From NCBI GenBank assembly GCA_024434165.1, contig QMIW01000016.1, positions 1 through 56,141 on the forward strand: a stretch of 56,141 nt of DNA, given 5' to 3'. Made by a program: the position numbers and the translations under genes. Each line of letters opens with the position of its first letter. Positions within the stretch are counted from its first letter, which is position 1. The notes under the pieces were generated by a model. That model had not been told where the DNA came from. It saw only the letters and a program-made list of their open reading frames with translations, and ran no database searches. This document shows, piece after piece, positions 1-8,219 of this stretch. The DNA comes from Chloroflexota bacterium. Lineage in GTDB: Bacteria; Chloroflexota; Anaerolineae; Anaerolineales; Villigracilaceae.

Positions 1-1137
1 TTGAGTCCGCAAGCCGCGGGTCAGGAAAAGAAGCGTGGGCGCAAGGAAAAGCGGGTAGAGCGGGAAGCGCAGCCCGATCCGCGAAATGATGTTGGGCCAG
101 GCGGCGACTCCGAAAAGAAAGAGCGCAAAGATGGCAGCGCGCCTGCCGCCGTATTCCTTCCCCAGCATGTACACGAAGGGCAGGGTCAGGATGCCGAGCA
201 GAACCGTGCCGAGTTTCAGGCTGAAGAACGAGAAGCCCGTGCCGAAGATGTTCAGGACGAGCAGCGTCCAATACATCTGGAACGCTTCGCGCCCGGTGTT
301 GCGCTCGAAGAAAATGCGCGGTTCGCCCTGTGTGATTTCGTACACGTCCAAAATCTTTTCGGCGTGGTCGCTGAACGGCTCGATGGGCACTACGTCGAGC
401 TGGTGCAGGCGGAAGAAGGCTGCCAGCCCAAACACTGCCAGCACCAGCCCGCGCCAGAGCCATTTCACGCGGAACAGTTCCATGTTGGAAACCGCGACCA
501 GCACCCCGTTCCAATTCAGTTTGAATGTGAGCGCATCGAGGTCGAGCGTTGTGGATCGAGCGTCGTCCGCCGCCTGCGGCTTGGGAGTTCGCATCCACAA
601 ACTGCCCGCCAGCAAAAGGATGGACAACACCCACAGGCTTGTGTTCCACCACCTGAAATATCCCTCTCCAAAACCGATGAAAGCGGCTGCGCCAAGCACA
701 ACCGCAAAAAGAAGCGGCACCAGCCGCATGGTCAGCGGGTCGGGCATCTGCCACGCGGCAGGCAGGGTCGGAAGGCGCCATTCGTTCATGCGGTACGACC
801 AAAGCGCCACGCCGAACGCCGCCAGGTACAACGCCAGGGCAACCATCCACTGACGGTTGGGCGGCTCCATTAACATCTGTGCGCCCAGGGCAAGGACAAA
901 CGCCGACACTGCGCGCCAGGGGAAGGCGGTCGTGCGTTCGGGCTCGATGACCCGCTCCACAACCGGGTGCGCCGCTTCGAATGCCAGCGCCTGGTTGAGT
1001 TCCTCCCTGCGCCGCGCATCCCATAACGAACGGACGAAATTGAAGAACGAGTCCCAATCCCTGGTGACAGACTTGAAAAGATCGAGAACGGTGGGTTCCT
1101 TTTCGGGTGATTGCATGGATGATGTCTCTTCGGTCAT
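1..1137 (-). CDS. Glycosyltransferase family 39 (PMT-like) membrane protein, 3' end cut by window
   Basis: The reverse strand reads openly from an ATG at 1137 to the window edge (379 codons, no stop). The protein starts with a hydrophilic stretch of about 60 residues, then has several hydrophobic membrane spans. After residue ~220 it carries the lumenal-type block with SDHAEKILDVYEI and NTGREAFQMYW, typical of bacterial family-39 glycosyltransferases, which move sugars from polyprenyl-phosphate carriers to acceptors outside the membrane. The acidic residues in the SDHAEK segment sit where the catalytic Asp of this family is found. The C-terminal part lies outside the window. A second ATG seven codons in (MQSPEK) is an alternative start. 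The acceptor is unknown, but nearby GT4, methyltransferase and epimerase genes fit surface-glycan synthesis. Confidence 0.8.
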   Translation of the reverse strand, partial: MTEETSSMQSPEKEPTVLDLFKSVTRDWDSFFNFVRSLWDARRREELNQALAFEAAHPVVERVIEPERTTAFPWRAVSAFVLALGAQMLMEPPNRQWMVALALYLAAFGVALWSYRMNEWRLPTLPAAWQMPDPLTMRLVPLLFAVVLGAAAFIGFGEGYFRWWNTSLWVLSILLLAGSLWMRTPKPQAADDARSTTLDLDALTFKLNWNGVLVAVSNMELFRVKWLWRGLVLAVFGLAAFFRLHQLDVVPIEPFSDHAEKILDVYEITQGEPRIFFERNTGREAFQMYWTLLVLNIFGTGFSFFSLKLGTVLLGILTLPFVYMLGKEYGGRRAAIFALFLFGVAAWPNIISRIGLRFPLYPLFLAPTLLFLTRGLRTQ

Positions 1138-1237
1138 ATTCGCCCAAGTTTACTTCATCTTTTTTCGGAATCAAGTTTCAGAATGCCGCCGGCAATAAAC
1201 AAAATAACGCCGCCGGATAAACGGCGGCGCGGAAATG

Positions 1238-1621
1238 TCATGCGCGCGCTGAGGTGGTCTTGCGGAATCGAATTGAGGCAGAGTCCCTGACGATGTTTTG
1301 ATACAGTCCCGCCTGAATGTTTGCCAGGTATTGCCAGCGCGCCTCACTGATGACGCGGACATCGAGCTTCACCTCATACTTCAGTGCAATATCGGAAAGG
1401 ATCACGCTAAAAGGCTGGCGATATTTCCACTTATCATCTGTGACAATCAAAGGAATATCCACGTCGGAGTATTTTGAGTAATCCCCCCTCACCTTGGAGC
1501 CGAATAAAGCGGCATATTTGATTTTATCGCCATAAACTGAACGAACCATCCTGATAAATTCCCGGACGGCTTGTTTCTCCTTGTCCGATAATTTTAGAGC
1601 AAGTCGCGTTTTAACAGCCAT
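1238..1621 (-). CDS. MNT-type minimal nucleotidyltransferase (antitoxin of HEPN/MNT pair)
   Basis: A 127-residue protein with the nucleotidyltransferase signature GSKVRGDYSKYSDVDI near residue 41, that is the GSxxxG turn followed by the SDxD metal-binding pair. This is the minimal nucleotidyltransferase (MNT) fold. In HEPN/MNT toxin-antitoxin systems the MNT partner neutralises the HEPN RNase, in known cases by AMPylating it. Its start overlaps the end of the upstream HEPN reading frame by about 28 nt, the usual translational coupling. The second metal ligand pair and the later catalytic Asp region (KLDVRVI) are also present, so it may still be active even though its partner is frameshifted. 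Confidence 0.8.
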   Translation of the reverse strand: MAVKTRLALKLSDKEKQAVREFIRMVRSVYGDKIKYAALFGSKVRGDYSKYSDVDIPLIVTDDKWKYRQPFSVILSDIALKYEVKLDVRVISEARWQYLANIQAGLYQNIVRDSASIRFRKTTSARA

Positions 1622-1991
1622 TCCTTCACTTTCTCGACAAACGCCTTTGCTTTTGCGATTACCTCAGCGGCATCCTCTTTTTCCACGTCATCCTGCAACA
1701 CATAATCGGCGGTATGACGGCTGTTCATAACCAGCCTGTAATCGTCGCTCCACTTTTTATCGAACTCGCCGGTCTTGACGAAATCCTGGCAGAACGCGAC
1801 AAATAGGCGCTGTGTTTACCGTACGATTTCCCTTTCGAAAACAATAGGGCGCTTGCGGCATAAAATACGGCGTAATAGGCGCGGTTGCACGCCGAACTCA
1901 CGTGGTTGTTGTTCAGTTTTTCCCTGGCAACATCCAGCATTTCATCCGCGTTTTGCATGTACAGCCGGTAATTATCTTTCGGGTCTTCCAT
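1594..1991 (-). pseudogene. HEPN domain protein, frameshifted (toxin of HEPN/MNT pair)
   Basis: From an ATG at 1991 the reverse strand encodes MEDPKDNYRLY… and the helix RAYYAVFYAASALLFSKGK, characteristic of small HEPN proteins. At about 1801-1808 the frame breaks: the natural continuation (FVAFCQDFVKTGEFDKKW, then a DYRLVMNSRHTADY helix) is in the neighbouring frame and runs to a TAA at 1594. One missing base in the segment around GCCTATTTGTC explains it. Upstream and downstream parts together make a normal ~130-residue HEPN protein. It is either a genuine inactivating mutation or a single-base sequencing error. The intact MNT gene follows with overlap. Confidence 0.75.
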
Positions 1992-2036
1992 GCTTGAAGT
2001 ATAACGCAATCGAACATTCGCCGATAAAATGGTGCT

Positions 2037-2750
2037 TTATTTTTTCCTTGCAATCACAACGATGCTTTCCCCCCAGCGCATCGGCAAAAACACGAAGCCG
2101 GTCATGGCTTGCAAGCCGCCGAGCGAACCGAAAAACAATTTCTGAATCTGCTTCGGCACCAGCGGGATGTACGGCACATCCCAAAAGCCGTCGGAGAACA
2201 CACGCACGAATTCAAAACCCGCCGCCCGAATCAGCCCCAGCCATTCCTCCGGCGGCTTCAACGAAATGTGCGTCGGGTCCTGGTAGCCGATCCATTTGTC
2301 GCCTTTCCACGGCTTGAGCAGGGAGCCGAGATTCGGCGTGGCAAGGATGAGAATTCCCCCCCGCTCGGTCACGCGCCCGATTTCGTTCAGCGCCTTCGCC
2401 GGGTCGGGCAGATGCTCGACGATATGTTTGATGATCACGACATTAAAGACGGCATCCTCGTATGGGAGTTCCTGCGCGGAGGCTGTTTGCAGGGATGCGC
2501 GCTCCGCCGCCTCTTTGGATTGATTGACCGCCCAGTGATTCACATCCATGCCGTACGCTTCGAACCAACCCGAGAGCTGCCCCACGAGATGCCCCATGCC
2601 TGATCCAACCTCCAGCAGACGCGCTCCGCGCCGCCCGTAGCGCCGCGCCAACATGGCGTAGAAACGATTCGACCACCAATACATGCTGTATTTGGCAAAG
2701 GTGACGTCCGCGTAGGTGTGGGTGGAGAAATATTTTTCGTCGAAAGGCAT
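2037..2750 (-). CDS. Class I SAM-dependent methyltransferase
   Basis: A 237-residue protein from the ATG at 2750. A longer in-frame extension to 3098 overlaps the preceding gene and has no methyltransferase character, so it is not used. Motif I is LLEVGSGMGHLVG near residue 40, the acidic end of strand beta-2 is YGMDVN, and the post-motif region IIKHIVEHLPDP is typical of the Methyltransf_11/Methyltransf_23 group. The substrate cannot be told. It is the second of two methyltransferase genes in the same direction, separated by about 40 nt, so they are probably co-transcribed. Nearby glycosyltransferases suggest a glycan or lipid substrate, but that is inference. Confidence 0.8.
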   Translation of the reverse strand: MPFDEKYFSTHTYADVTFAKYSMYWWSNRFYAMLARRYGRRGARLLEVGSGMGHLVGQLSGWFEAYGMDVNHWAVNQSKEAAERASLQTASAQELPYEDAVFNVVIIKHIVEHLPDPAKALNEIGRVTERGGILILATPNLGSLLKPWKGDKWIGYQDPTHISLKPPEEWLGLIRAAGFEFVRVFSDGFWDVPYIPLVPKQIQKLFFGSLGGLQAMTGFVFLPMRWGESIVVIARKK

Positions 2751-2791
2751 GGGGGCACCTCGGTAAATGGGTAATGGAGCAATCGGGGGAA

Positions 2792-3553
2792 TTACTTTTT
2801 CCTTGCAATATAAAACGTAAATGTGCCGTCTGTCACCGGCTCGGGTGAGGCATAGTTTTCGACAAATCGCTCGGTCAATGCAAGATTCCATTTCGTGGGA
2901 GAGAGGATCCATTTCCCGGTCAGGGCTTTGGCAACCAGCGAGGGCAGTCCAAAATAGTGACCCCATTCCAACACGCGCATCGAGGCGGGCGAAAAATAAT
3001 GCCACCAGCGTTCGAGCGCGAAGCCCGCCTTGTCGAGGCGTTTTTCCCACACGCCGGGTTCGTCCGCATGATGGACGCGCGATATTTTGCGGAACCAATT
3101 CTCATACGGTTTGCCGAAGACCCTGGTCAGCGAGAGCGCGGAAAAGTATCTTGTGTTTGGCACGCAAAAATAGAAGGGCGCGCCCGGCTGAAGCACGCGC
3201 GCGGTCTCCCTCAACACAGCGTCAATGTGCGGGATGTGCTCCAGCACGGAATTGCTCAACCCGCTGGCAAAGTGATTGGATGGGAAGGGCGCGCGCGCGC
3301 CGTCTGCCTCGACCAGCGATTTGTACGCGCCGTATTTTTTCGCCTCGCGCATGGAAAACCGCCAGGGGTCGAGCCCGACATCGAGTTTGAAATCGAAGGT
3401 CAGCGAAGCGAAATGACCGTCGCCGCACCCCACATCGTAAACCGGCGGAGGCAGGGGCAGATCCTGGTAATACGAAGACTCAATCGCCCGCAAAAAGGCG
3501 CGAAAATACGGCAGCGAGCGGATGTGAAGAAAAAGGAAGTCTTTTTGGGACAT
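2792..3553 (-). CDS. Class I SAM-dependent methyltransferase
   Basis: A 253-residue protein from the ATG at 3553 (MSQKDFLFLHI); a longer frame to 3610 runs into the promoter of the divergent antitoxin gene and is rejected. The SAM-binding motif is VYDVGCGDGHFASL at residues ~40-53, with LDVGLDP as the acidic loop and SNSVLEHIPH as the post-II motif, all features of the Methyltransf_11 family. The C-terminal half carries a hydrophobic, aromatic-rich segment (FALERWWHYFSPASM). The leader is extremely short and lacks a Shine-Dalgarno sequence. It shares an intergenic region of 44 nt with the divergent antitoxin gene and precedes a second methyltransferase. Confidence 0.8.
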   Translation of the reverse strand: MSQKDFLFLHIRSLPYFRAFLRAIESSYYQDLPLPPPVYDVGCGDGHFASLTFDFKLDVGLDPWRFSMREAKKYGAYKSLVEADGARAPFPSNHFASGLSNSVLEHIPHIDAVLRETARVLQPGAPFYFCVPNTRYFSALSLTRVFGKPYENWFRKISRVHHADEPGVWEKRLDKAGFALERWWHYFSPASMRVLEWGHYFGLPSLVAKALTGKWILSPTKWNLALTERFVENYASPEPVTDGTFTFYIARKK

Positions 3554-3555
3554 GT

Positions 3556-3561
3556 TATAAT
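3556..3561 (+). promoter_or_regulatory. TATAAT -10 box of the vapBC-like operon
   Basis: A perfect TATAAT hexamer lies 36 nt upstream of the GTG start of the antitoxin gene, inside the 44-nt spacer between the divergent methyltransferase and toxin-antitoxin genes. No convincing -35 hexamer is seen. Confidence 0.5.
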
Positions 3562-3597
3562 GATAGCAGTTTTCCAAAAGTGATAGCAGAGGTTCCC

Positions 3598-3891
3598 GTG
3601 ATACGCACAATGGTTCAACTAACCGAAGAGCAGGTCAAAGCCCTGAAAAAACTGGCGAAGGCGCGCAAGACTTCCATGGCGCAGCTGGTACGCGAGAGCG
3701 TGGATCAGTATATCGTAACTGCGCCCAGGGAACTAACCCGCGAGGAAAAACGGCAGCGCGCGCTGGAGTTCGTTCGGAAAATTAAATCGGGGGAACTGCA
3801 ATTCCACGATATTGAGGGCAAAACCGATGTTGCCATCAACCATGATAAATATCTGGATGAAATATACGGCGCATGGAAAAAATCTTCGTAG
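3598..3891 (+). CDS. Ribbon-helix-helix (CopG-type) antitoxin
   Basis: A small basic and acidic protein of about 97 residues. The N-terminal MVQLTEEQVKALKKLAKARK followed by TSMAQLVRESVDQYI is the strand-helix-helix pattern of CopG/MetJ-type DNA-binding antitoxins. The C-terminal part (after PRELTREEKRQRA) is charged and would wrap the toxin. A GTG at 3598 (VIRTMVQLT) or the ATG at 3610 are the likely starts; the GTG is preferred because this family often has a few residues before the strand. It overlaps the PIN toxin gene by 19 nt, a typical VapBC arrangement, so it should both repress the operon and neutralise VapC. Confidence 0.8.
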   Translation: MIRTMVQLTEEQVKALKKLAKARKTSMAQLVRESVDQYIVTAPRELTREEKRQRALEFVRKIKSGELQFHDIEGKTDVAINHDKYLDEIYGAWKKSS

Positions 3892-4274
3892 ACACTTCGG
3901 CGATATACGCGCTCATCAGCGGGGATGAAACACAAGCCGGTCAGGCTGTTCCCGCATGGGAGGCAATCCTGGAACGGGGAAGCACATTGATCACAAACAA
4001 TTACGTCCTGGTGGAAGCGATCTCGCTGCTTCAAAACAGAACCGGACTTGCATCTGTTCATGCGTTTCGATCAAGCATTATGCCCTTTCTGCAAGTCGTG
4101 TGGATTGACGAAAAAATTCACTCCGCCATCATGAACCATCTGCTCTCCGCCAACCGGCGCCAACTTTCGCTGGTGGATTGCAGCAGTTTTGAAACCATGC
4201 GTCAATTGGGGATCGAGCAGGTTTTCACCTTCGACGAGCACTTCGGCGAGCAGGGGTTCACGGTCATCCCCTAG
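3873..4274 (+). CDS. vapC: VapC-like PIN domain toxin
   Basis: A 133-residue PIN domain protein. FVDTSAIYAL at the N-terminus carries the first catalytic Asp, NYVLVEAISLL the conserved Glu, and LSLVDCSSFETM the third acidic position. A C-terminal FTFDEHFGEQGF matches the last conserved Asp of VapC toxins, which cleave RNA (commonly tRNA or rRNA). The start codon is inside the antitoxin gene. The TAG stop lies within the CTAG end of a short dispersed repeat, so the last codons may have been shaped by insertion of that element. Length and all four acidic motifs are normal. Confidence 0.88.
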   Translation: MEKIFVDTSAIYALISGDETQAGQAVPAWEAILERGSTLITNNYVLVEAISLLQNRTGLASVHAFRSSIMPFLQVVWIDEKIHSAIMNHLLSANRRQLSLVDCSSFETMRQLGIEQVFTFDEHFGEQGFTVIP

Positions 4275-4306
4275 TACCCAAACAACATGAAGATGCAGGG
4301 CACTAG
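4271..4306. repeat. 36-nt CTAG-flanked repeat, copy a
   Basis: The segment begins and ends with CTAG and contains ACCCAAACAACATGAAGATG then AGGGCA. It fills the entire space between two convergent genes: the left CTAG holds the stop of vapC and the right CTAG (read in reverse) the stop of the GT4 gene. Related copies occur at 6378-6414 and, as an inverted pair, at 14227-14314. Confidence 0.7.
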
Positions 4307-5466
4307 CGTTTCTTTTTCTTCAGTTTTTCAAACAGTCTCTCATATTCCTGTGCGATGGAATCCGGGTCGTAGACTTCTTTGATGAATTCCGGGTTGCCGC
4401 GATACTTTTCCTTGTGGTCCAGCACTTCCAAAATGGCGTTCGCAAGGCTTTCGGAGCTGCCGATCTCGGAAACGACGCCCATCTTGTGCATTTTCACCGG
4501 CTGGCGCACGCCCGGCAATGCGGAAGGCACGCTTGGCACGCCGTTCATCATCGCTTCGATCTGAACCAGCCCAAACGCCTCGGTCGAATTGAGCGACGGC
4601 ACGGTGATGACATCGAGGTTGGGATAGTACGCCGCCATTTGAACAGGGTCGAGATTGCCCAGGAACTTCCAATGTCCCTGAATTTCATATTCGCGGATGC
4701 GCGGCATGAGCCGGTCCGAGTAGGCTTGTTCGCCCATCACATTTTGATATGTACCCGCAAACAGCACCTGCGCCTTCGGATATTTTGCCAGGATGGCGGG
4801 CAGCGCATCGAGCAGGACCTCGACGCCCTTCTCGGAGGCGAAGCGCGCCGCCATGCCGATGACGGGTCTTCGTTCGCGTGTGAGATGGTTTTCGGCAAAA
4901 GCGGCAACCGCTCCCGGTTCTGGATTCGGCAGCTCAACGGGAGGCAGGATCGGGGTCAGTTTCGAGGCGAAGCGCGAAAGGTAGCGGGAATGGTCGGCGT
5001 AATCCTGCGTGTATGTCACGATGTGGCTCGCCAACAGTCCCGCCATGTTGTTTTGAAAATCCAAAACAAAATTGACGAAACGATTGAACCACCCCTGCGG
5101 CAGCTGCACGTCGCAGTGATAGGTAAGCACGGCAGGTTTGCCAAACAACCGCGCGCGGAACGCCACACCGGGCGCGTCGAACTGTGGGAGATGCAGCTGC
5201 ACCACATCGTGTTGGAGGACGAGTCGGGTGGCGACAAACCCGAAGGCGGGCGCGAGCACGCCCTTGCTGACGCGCGCAACAACGGGCACACGGACGATCT
5301 TCACGCCGTCCATCATTTCCTTTGTTGGAAGTGAAGGATCATACTGTGTGGTCATCACCGTGACTTGATGTCCGCGTTTTGTAAACGCACGCGCAAGGCG
5401 CTCGGCATAAATGGTCAAGCCGCTGGTGTGGGGGCGGTAATAGGTGAGTACGGTTAGGATTTTCAT
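4303..5466 (-). CDS. Glycosyltransferase family 4 (GT-B fold)
   Basis: A 387-residue protein starting MKILTVLTYYRPHTSGLTIY, the usual N-terminal Rossmann half of GT4 enzymes with the acceptor-binding HTSG loop and RGHQVTVMT. The nucleotide-sugar half has GMAARFASEKGVEVL, LFAGT and the EX7E-type region (PSLNSTEAFGLVQIEAMMNGVP), with the first Glu of the retaining GT4 signature. It probably transfers a sugar (mannose or glucose type) to a lipid or glycan precursor at the inner face of the membrane. It overlaps the MscS gene by four bases (ATGA), so the two are translationally coupled. Its stop codon is formed by the CTAG of repeat copy a. Confidence 0.88.
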   Translation of the reverse strand: MKILTVLTYYRPHTSGLTIYAERLARAFTKRGHQVTVMTTQYDPSLPTKEMMDGVKIVRVPVVARVSKGVLAPAFGFVATRLVLQHDVVQLHLPQFDAPGVAFRARLFGKPAVLTYHCDVQLPQGWFNRFVNFVLDFQNNMAGLLASHIVTYTQDYADHSRYLSRFASKLTPILPPVELPNPEPGAVAAFAENHLTRERRPVIGMAARFASEKGVEVLLDALPAILAKYPKAQVLFAGTYQNVMGEQAYSDRLMPRIREYEIQGHWKFLGNLDPVQMAAYYPNLDVITVPSLNSTEAFGLVQIEAMMNGVPSVPSALPGVRQPVKMHKMGVVSEIGSSESLANAILEVLDHKEKYRGNPEFIKEVYDPDSIAQEYERLFEKLKKKKR

Positions 5467-6293
5467 TTTTTCTTTTTGCCTGATCCTTTTGCGGGCGGCA
5501 GAACGACCTGAACCGGGTACGGGATTTCCACCGCATGTTTTTTGAAGGACTGGCGGATGCGCGTCAGCGCCATGTCTTTGGCGACCGGATGCGGCGTGAC
5601 AGCGGTATCCACCCAGAAGAAAACCGTCAGGTCAATCGAGGATGCGCTGAAGGTATGGAACAAAACCTGCGGGGCGGGCGCATCCAGAAAGCCCGGCAGG
5701 TTCCTGATTTCGTTCAAGATCATACCGCGCACCGCTTCGGGGTCGGCGTCGTACGAGACCGAAACGGGCAGTTCCACGCGGCGGCGGCTGGCGCGGGTGT
5801 AATTGATGATGGGCTGTGAGAGCACATCGGCATTGGGCAGGAAGACGATACGGCCGTCGAGCGTTTTCATTTCGGTGGTCCGCAAGCCGATCTTCAGGAC
5901 GGTGCCGTCGTAGCCCGCCAGCCCCGCATCATCCCCTACTTTGAACGGCTGCTGGACCAGCAGAATGACGCCGGAGGCAAAATTCTGCATGATGTTCTGC
6001 AGGGCAAAGCCAATTGTAAAACCGAGGATGCCCAGCCCCGCCAGAAACGCCGCCACGTTGAAGAATCTCTGCAAGGCGGCAATCACGCCCAGGGAGATGA
6101 TCGTCCACTTCAGGATTTGCGAAAGCAAATGCGAAACGCCCGCCTCGGCGTTGTTGCGCTGCAAGATGCGCCTGAGCAGGCGGCTGAGCCAGACGCCCGC
6201 ATAATAACTCAGCGCAAAGATGAGAAGGGCGGTCAACACGTTTGGCAGGGCGGCGAGAAAACCATCTGCCAGGGATGCGAATGTGTCGGACAT
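5463..6293 (-). CDS. MscS-family small-conductance mechanosensitive channel
   Basis: A 276-residue membrane protein. Two N-terminal hydrophobic spans lead into the pore helix and the diagnostic block LAGLGILGFTIGFALQNIMQNFASGVILL around residues 95-125 (compare the Gly/Ala packed TM3 of MscS). The following beta domain has QQPFKVGDDAGLAG, ITEMKTLDGRIVFLPNADV-like residues and INYTRASRRRVEL. It opens under membrane tension to release solutes during hypo-osmotic shock. The C-terminus ends in a basic KGSGKKKK tail. The start is preceded by TAGAAT six bases upstream and no ribosome-binding site, suggesting leaderless translation. Confidence 0.9.
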   Translation of the reverse strand: MSDTFASLADGFLAALPNVLTALLIFALSYYAGVWLSRLLRRILQRNNAEAGVSHLLSQILKWTIISLGVIAALQRFFNVAAFLAGLGILGFTIGFALQNIMQNFASGVILLVQQPFKVGDDAGLAGYDGTVLKIGLRTTEMKTLDGRIVFLPNADVLSQPIINYTRASRRRVELPVSVSYDADPEAVRGMILNEIRNLPGFLDAPAPQVLFHTFSASSIDLTVFFWVDTAVTPHPVAKDMALTRIRQSFKKHAVEIPYPVQVVLPPAKGSGKKKK

Positions 6294-6299
6294 GGGACG

Positions 6300-6305
6300 A
6301 TTCTA
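6300..6305 (-). promoter_or_regulatory. TAGAAT -10 box next to the mscS-like start
   Basis: On the reverse strand TAGAAT is followed by six bases (CGTCCC) and then the ATG at 6293. A transcript starting 6-7 nt after this box would begin at the start codon, with no leader. Confidence 0.45.
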
Positions 6306-6377
6306 CAACTCAAGTTCGGGGAGGCAAATATTTTACCTGCGACTGGCACTCCGAATTTTCGAGGTCCGGGCTGCGCG

Positions 6378-6414
6378 CTGGTACTCGAACAACTTAAAAG
6401 TGAAGGGACACTAG
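6378..6414. repeat. CTAG-flanked repeat, copy b
   Basis: About 37 nt resembling copy a: it runs from CTGGTACTCGAACAAC through TTAAAAGTGAAGGGA to a terminal CTAG, and that CTAG supplies the TAG stop of the epimerase gene at 6411-6413. The left end has diverged (CTGG). Confidence 0.6.
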
Positions 6415-7436
6415 AACAGGCGTTGATTCGCCTTGACCCAATCGAACAACATCTGCACGCCTTCGTCCACGCCGATCTTCGGCTCCCAGCCGAGTTCGCG
6501 CCTGGCTTTCGAAATATCGGCGTAAAACACGCGCTGGTCGCCCGGGCGCCAGCCGCCGCGCGCCACTCGTATGGGCTTGCCAAGCATCGTTTCCAGTTTG
6601 GGTCCGAACTCCGCCCAAATGGACATGACGTTCGCGGGTCCCCCGCCGAGGTTGTAAACCTGACCGCGCGCCGCGTCAATTTTTTCGACGGCAAGGTCGT
6701 AGGCGTTGATCAAATCATCCACATGCAGAATATCGCGCACCTGTTTGCCGTCGCCGTAGATCGTCAGCGGGCGTCCCATCACGGCGGCGATGATGAACCA
6801 TGCCACCCAGCCCTGATCTTCAATACCAAATTGCCGCGGACCATAGATACAGGACTGCCGGAAGACAACGGTAGGCAGGTTGTAAATCCTTGCATAATCG
6901 CGCACGTACTGGTCGCCTGCGCCTTTCGAACACCCATAGGGCGAGTGGAAATCCAGCGGCTGGGTTTCAGGGCAGCCATTCACCAAATCCTTGTAACGCC
7001 AGCGGGTTGGTTCTTCGACCAGTTTCACGTCCTCCATGCCGCCGTAGACCTTGTTGGTGGAGGCATAGAGGACGATGGGATTCCTGCCGGATAAACGCGC
7101 CGCTTCCAGGACGTTGAACGTACCCAATGCGTTGGATTCGAAATCGTCCCTGGGGTTGACGACGGATGTGGTGACCGCGACCTGCCCCGCCAGATGCGCG
7201 ATCACATCGGACGTTTTGGCTGCTTCTGTGATCCTGCCGGCGTCGCGCACATCCGCAACGACCACGTCGAAGGCGTTTTCCCCAAACTCTTTCTTCAGCC
7301 ATTCCAAATTGCGCGGAGCGCCGCCGCGCGAAAGGTTATCGTAGATGGTCACCTTTTCGCCGCGCTTCAACAGGCGGTGGACGTAATTCGAGCCGATGAA
7401 GCCGGCGCCGCCGGTGACGAGATAATGTTTGGTCAT
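6411..7436 (-). CDS. NAD-dependent nucleotide-sugar epimerase (CDP-paratose 2-epimerase-like)
   Basis: A 341-residue extended short-chain dehydrogenase. The N-terminal GGAGFIGSN is the NAD-binding glycine motif, YASTNKVYGG supplies the catalytic Ser/Thr, and YGCSKGAGDQYVRDYARIY holds the YxxxK pair. The segments TNKVYG, EDQGWVAWFI and DILHVDDLINAY are those seen in CDP-tyvelose/paratose 2-epimerases and related enzymes that make deoxysugars for surface polysaccharide. Exact substrate is inference. The 3' end lies in repeat copy b. It stands in a run of minus-strand genes for surface and membrane functions. Confidence 0.82.
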   Translation of the reverse strand: MTKHYLVTGGAGFIGSNYVHRLLKRGEKVTIYDNLSRGGAPRNLEWLKKEFGENAFDVVVADVRDAGRITEAAKTSDVIAHLAGQVAVTTSVVNPRDDFESNALGTFNVLEAARLSGRNPIVLYASTNKVYGGMEDVKLVEEPTRWRYKDLVNGCPETQPLDFHSPYGCSKGAGDQYVRDYARIYNLPTVVFRQSCIYGPRQFGIEDQGWVAWFIIAAVMGRPLTIYGDGKQVRDILHVDDLINAYDLAVEKIDAARGQVYNLGGGPANVMSIWAEFGPKLETMLGKPIRVARGGWRPGDQRVFYADISKARRELGWEPKIGVDEGVQMLFDWVKANQRLF

Positions 7437-7482
7437 AAAAAGTTTTACCTCATTCCATCAAAGTTATATATTCTGGGATGAC

Positions 7483-7523
7483 TTCCCCCTCTCCCGATGG
7501 GAGAGGGCAGGGTGAGGGCTTTG
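7483..7523. repeat. GC-rich palindromic repeat (CCCTCTCCC family), intergenic
   Basis: CCCTCTCCC at 7487-7495 and GGGAGAGGG at 7499-7507 form a perfect 9-bp stem with a 3-nt loop, followed by CAGGGTGAGGG. The same family occurs at 17119-17170, 28097-28130 and 30888-30928, and related palindromes lie inside three coding sequences. Confidence 0.75.
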
Positions 7524-7565
7524 GGCGGGGAACCTAGAAAATCTATTGGAAGGCGGCAACTTGAG

Positions 7566-8219
7566 TTAATATCTTCTGCGCGCAAAGAAGCGGACGGAGA
7601 ACATTCCAAAGACGAACCCGCCGATGTGCGCCCACCAGGCAATGCCGCCCAGGTCTGCGCCCTGCAGGGCGAGCCAGCCGGAGAACAACTGCGATACAAA
7701 CCAAAAGCCGAGGAAGATCGCCGCCGGTATCTCCACCAGCGTGAAAATGAAAAAGATGGGCACCAGGCTCGCCACCCGCGCATGAGGGAAGAGGATAAGA
7801 TACGCCCCCAGCACTCCCGCAATCGCTCCGCTGGCGCCGACCATTGGGACCTGGCTGGCAGGGGAAAGGTAGGTTTGCAGGAGGGCGGCGGCGGAGCCGC
7901 TGAACAGGTAGAAGACGAGGTAGCCGGCGTGCCCCATGCGGTCTTCGATGTTGTCGCCGAAAACGATCAGGGTCCACATGTTGGCAAGGATGTGCACCCA
8001 GCCGCCATGCAGGAACATACTGGTGACGATGGTCACCCAGCTGCCGGCGTAGTCTGTGGTCAATTTTGCGGGCACCAGCCCCCAGTCGCGGATGAAGCGG
8101 TAGAGTTCCTGATCGCCCAGCGTTATTTCATAATAGAAGACCAAGCCGTTCAGCAGCACCAGAATCCAATTTACCAATGGGAATCTGCGCGGACGCGCCG
8201 TGTCATACAGGGGTAACAT
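7566..8219 (-). CDS. Rhomboid family intramembrane serine protease
   Basis: A 217-residue polytopic membrane protein. The catalytic serine is in VGASGAIAG (~residue 130) and the catalytic histidine in AHIGGFVFG near the C-terminus. HGGWVHILANMW provides the conserved HxxxN motif of the second membrane helix. Rhomboids cut transmembrane segments of other proteins within the bilayer. The short N-terminus (MLPLYDTARPRRFP) before the first span is common in this bacterial branch. The start overlaps the stop of the upstream flippase-like gene by one base (TAATG), so the two are coupled. The substrate is unknown. Confidence 0.92.
   Translation of the reverse strand: MLPLYDTARPRRFPLVNWILVLLNGLVFYYEITLGDQELYRFIRDWGLVPAKLTTDYAGSWVTIVTSMFLHGGWVHILANMWTLIVFGDNIEDRMGHAGYLVFYLFSGSAAALLQTYLSPASQVPMVGASGAIAGVLGAYLILFPHARVASLVPIFFIFTLVEIPAAIFLGFWFVSQLFSGWLALQGADLGGIAWWAHIGGFVFGMFSVRFFARRRY

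Noticed and set aside
1-873. A 290-codon plus-strand frame at the left edge
   Set aside because: It lies over the GT39 gene, which reads openly on the other strand and shows clear family motifs. The plus-strand frame has low-complexity charged composition.
2037-3098. An N-terminal extension of the second methyltransferase to 3098
   Set aside because: The extra ~116 residues overlap the preceding methyltransferase gene in another frame and have no domain. The ATG at 2750 gives a normal-length enzyme.
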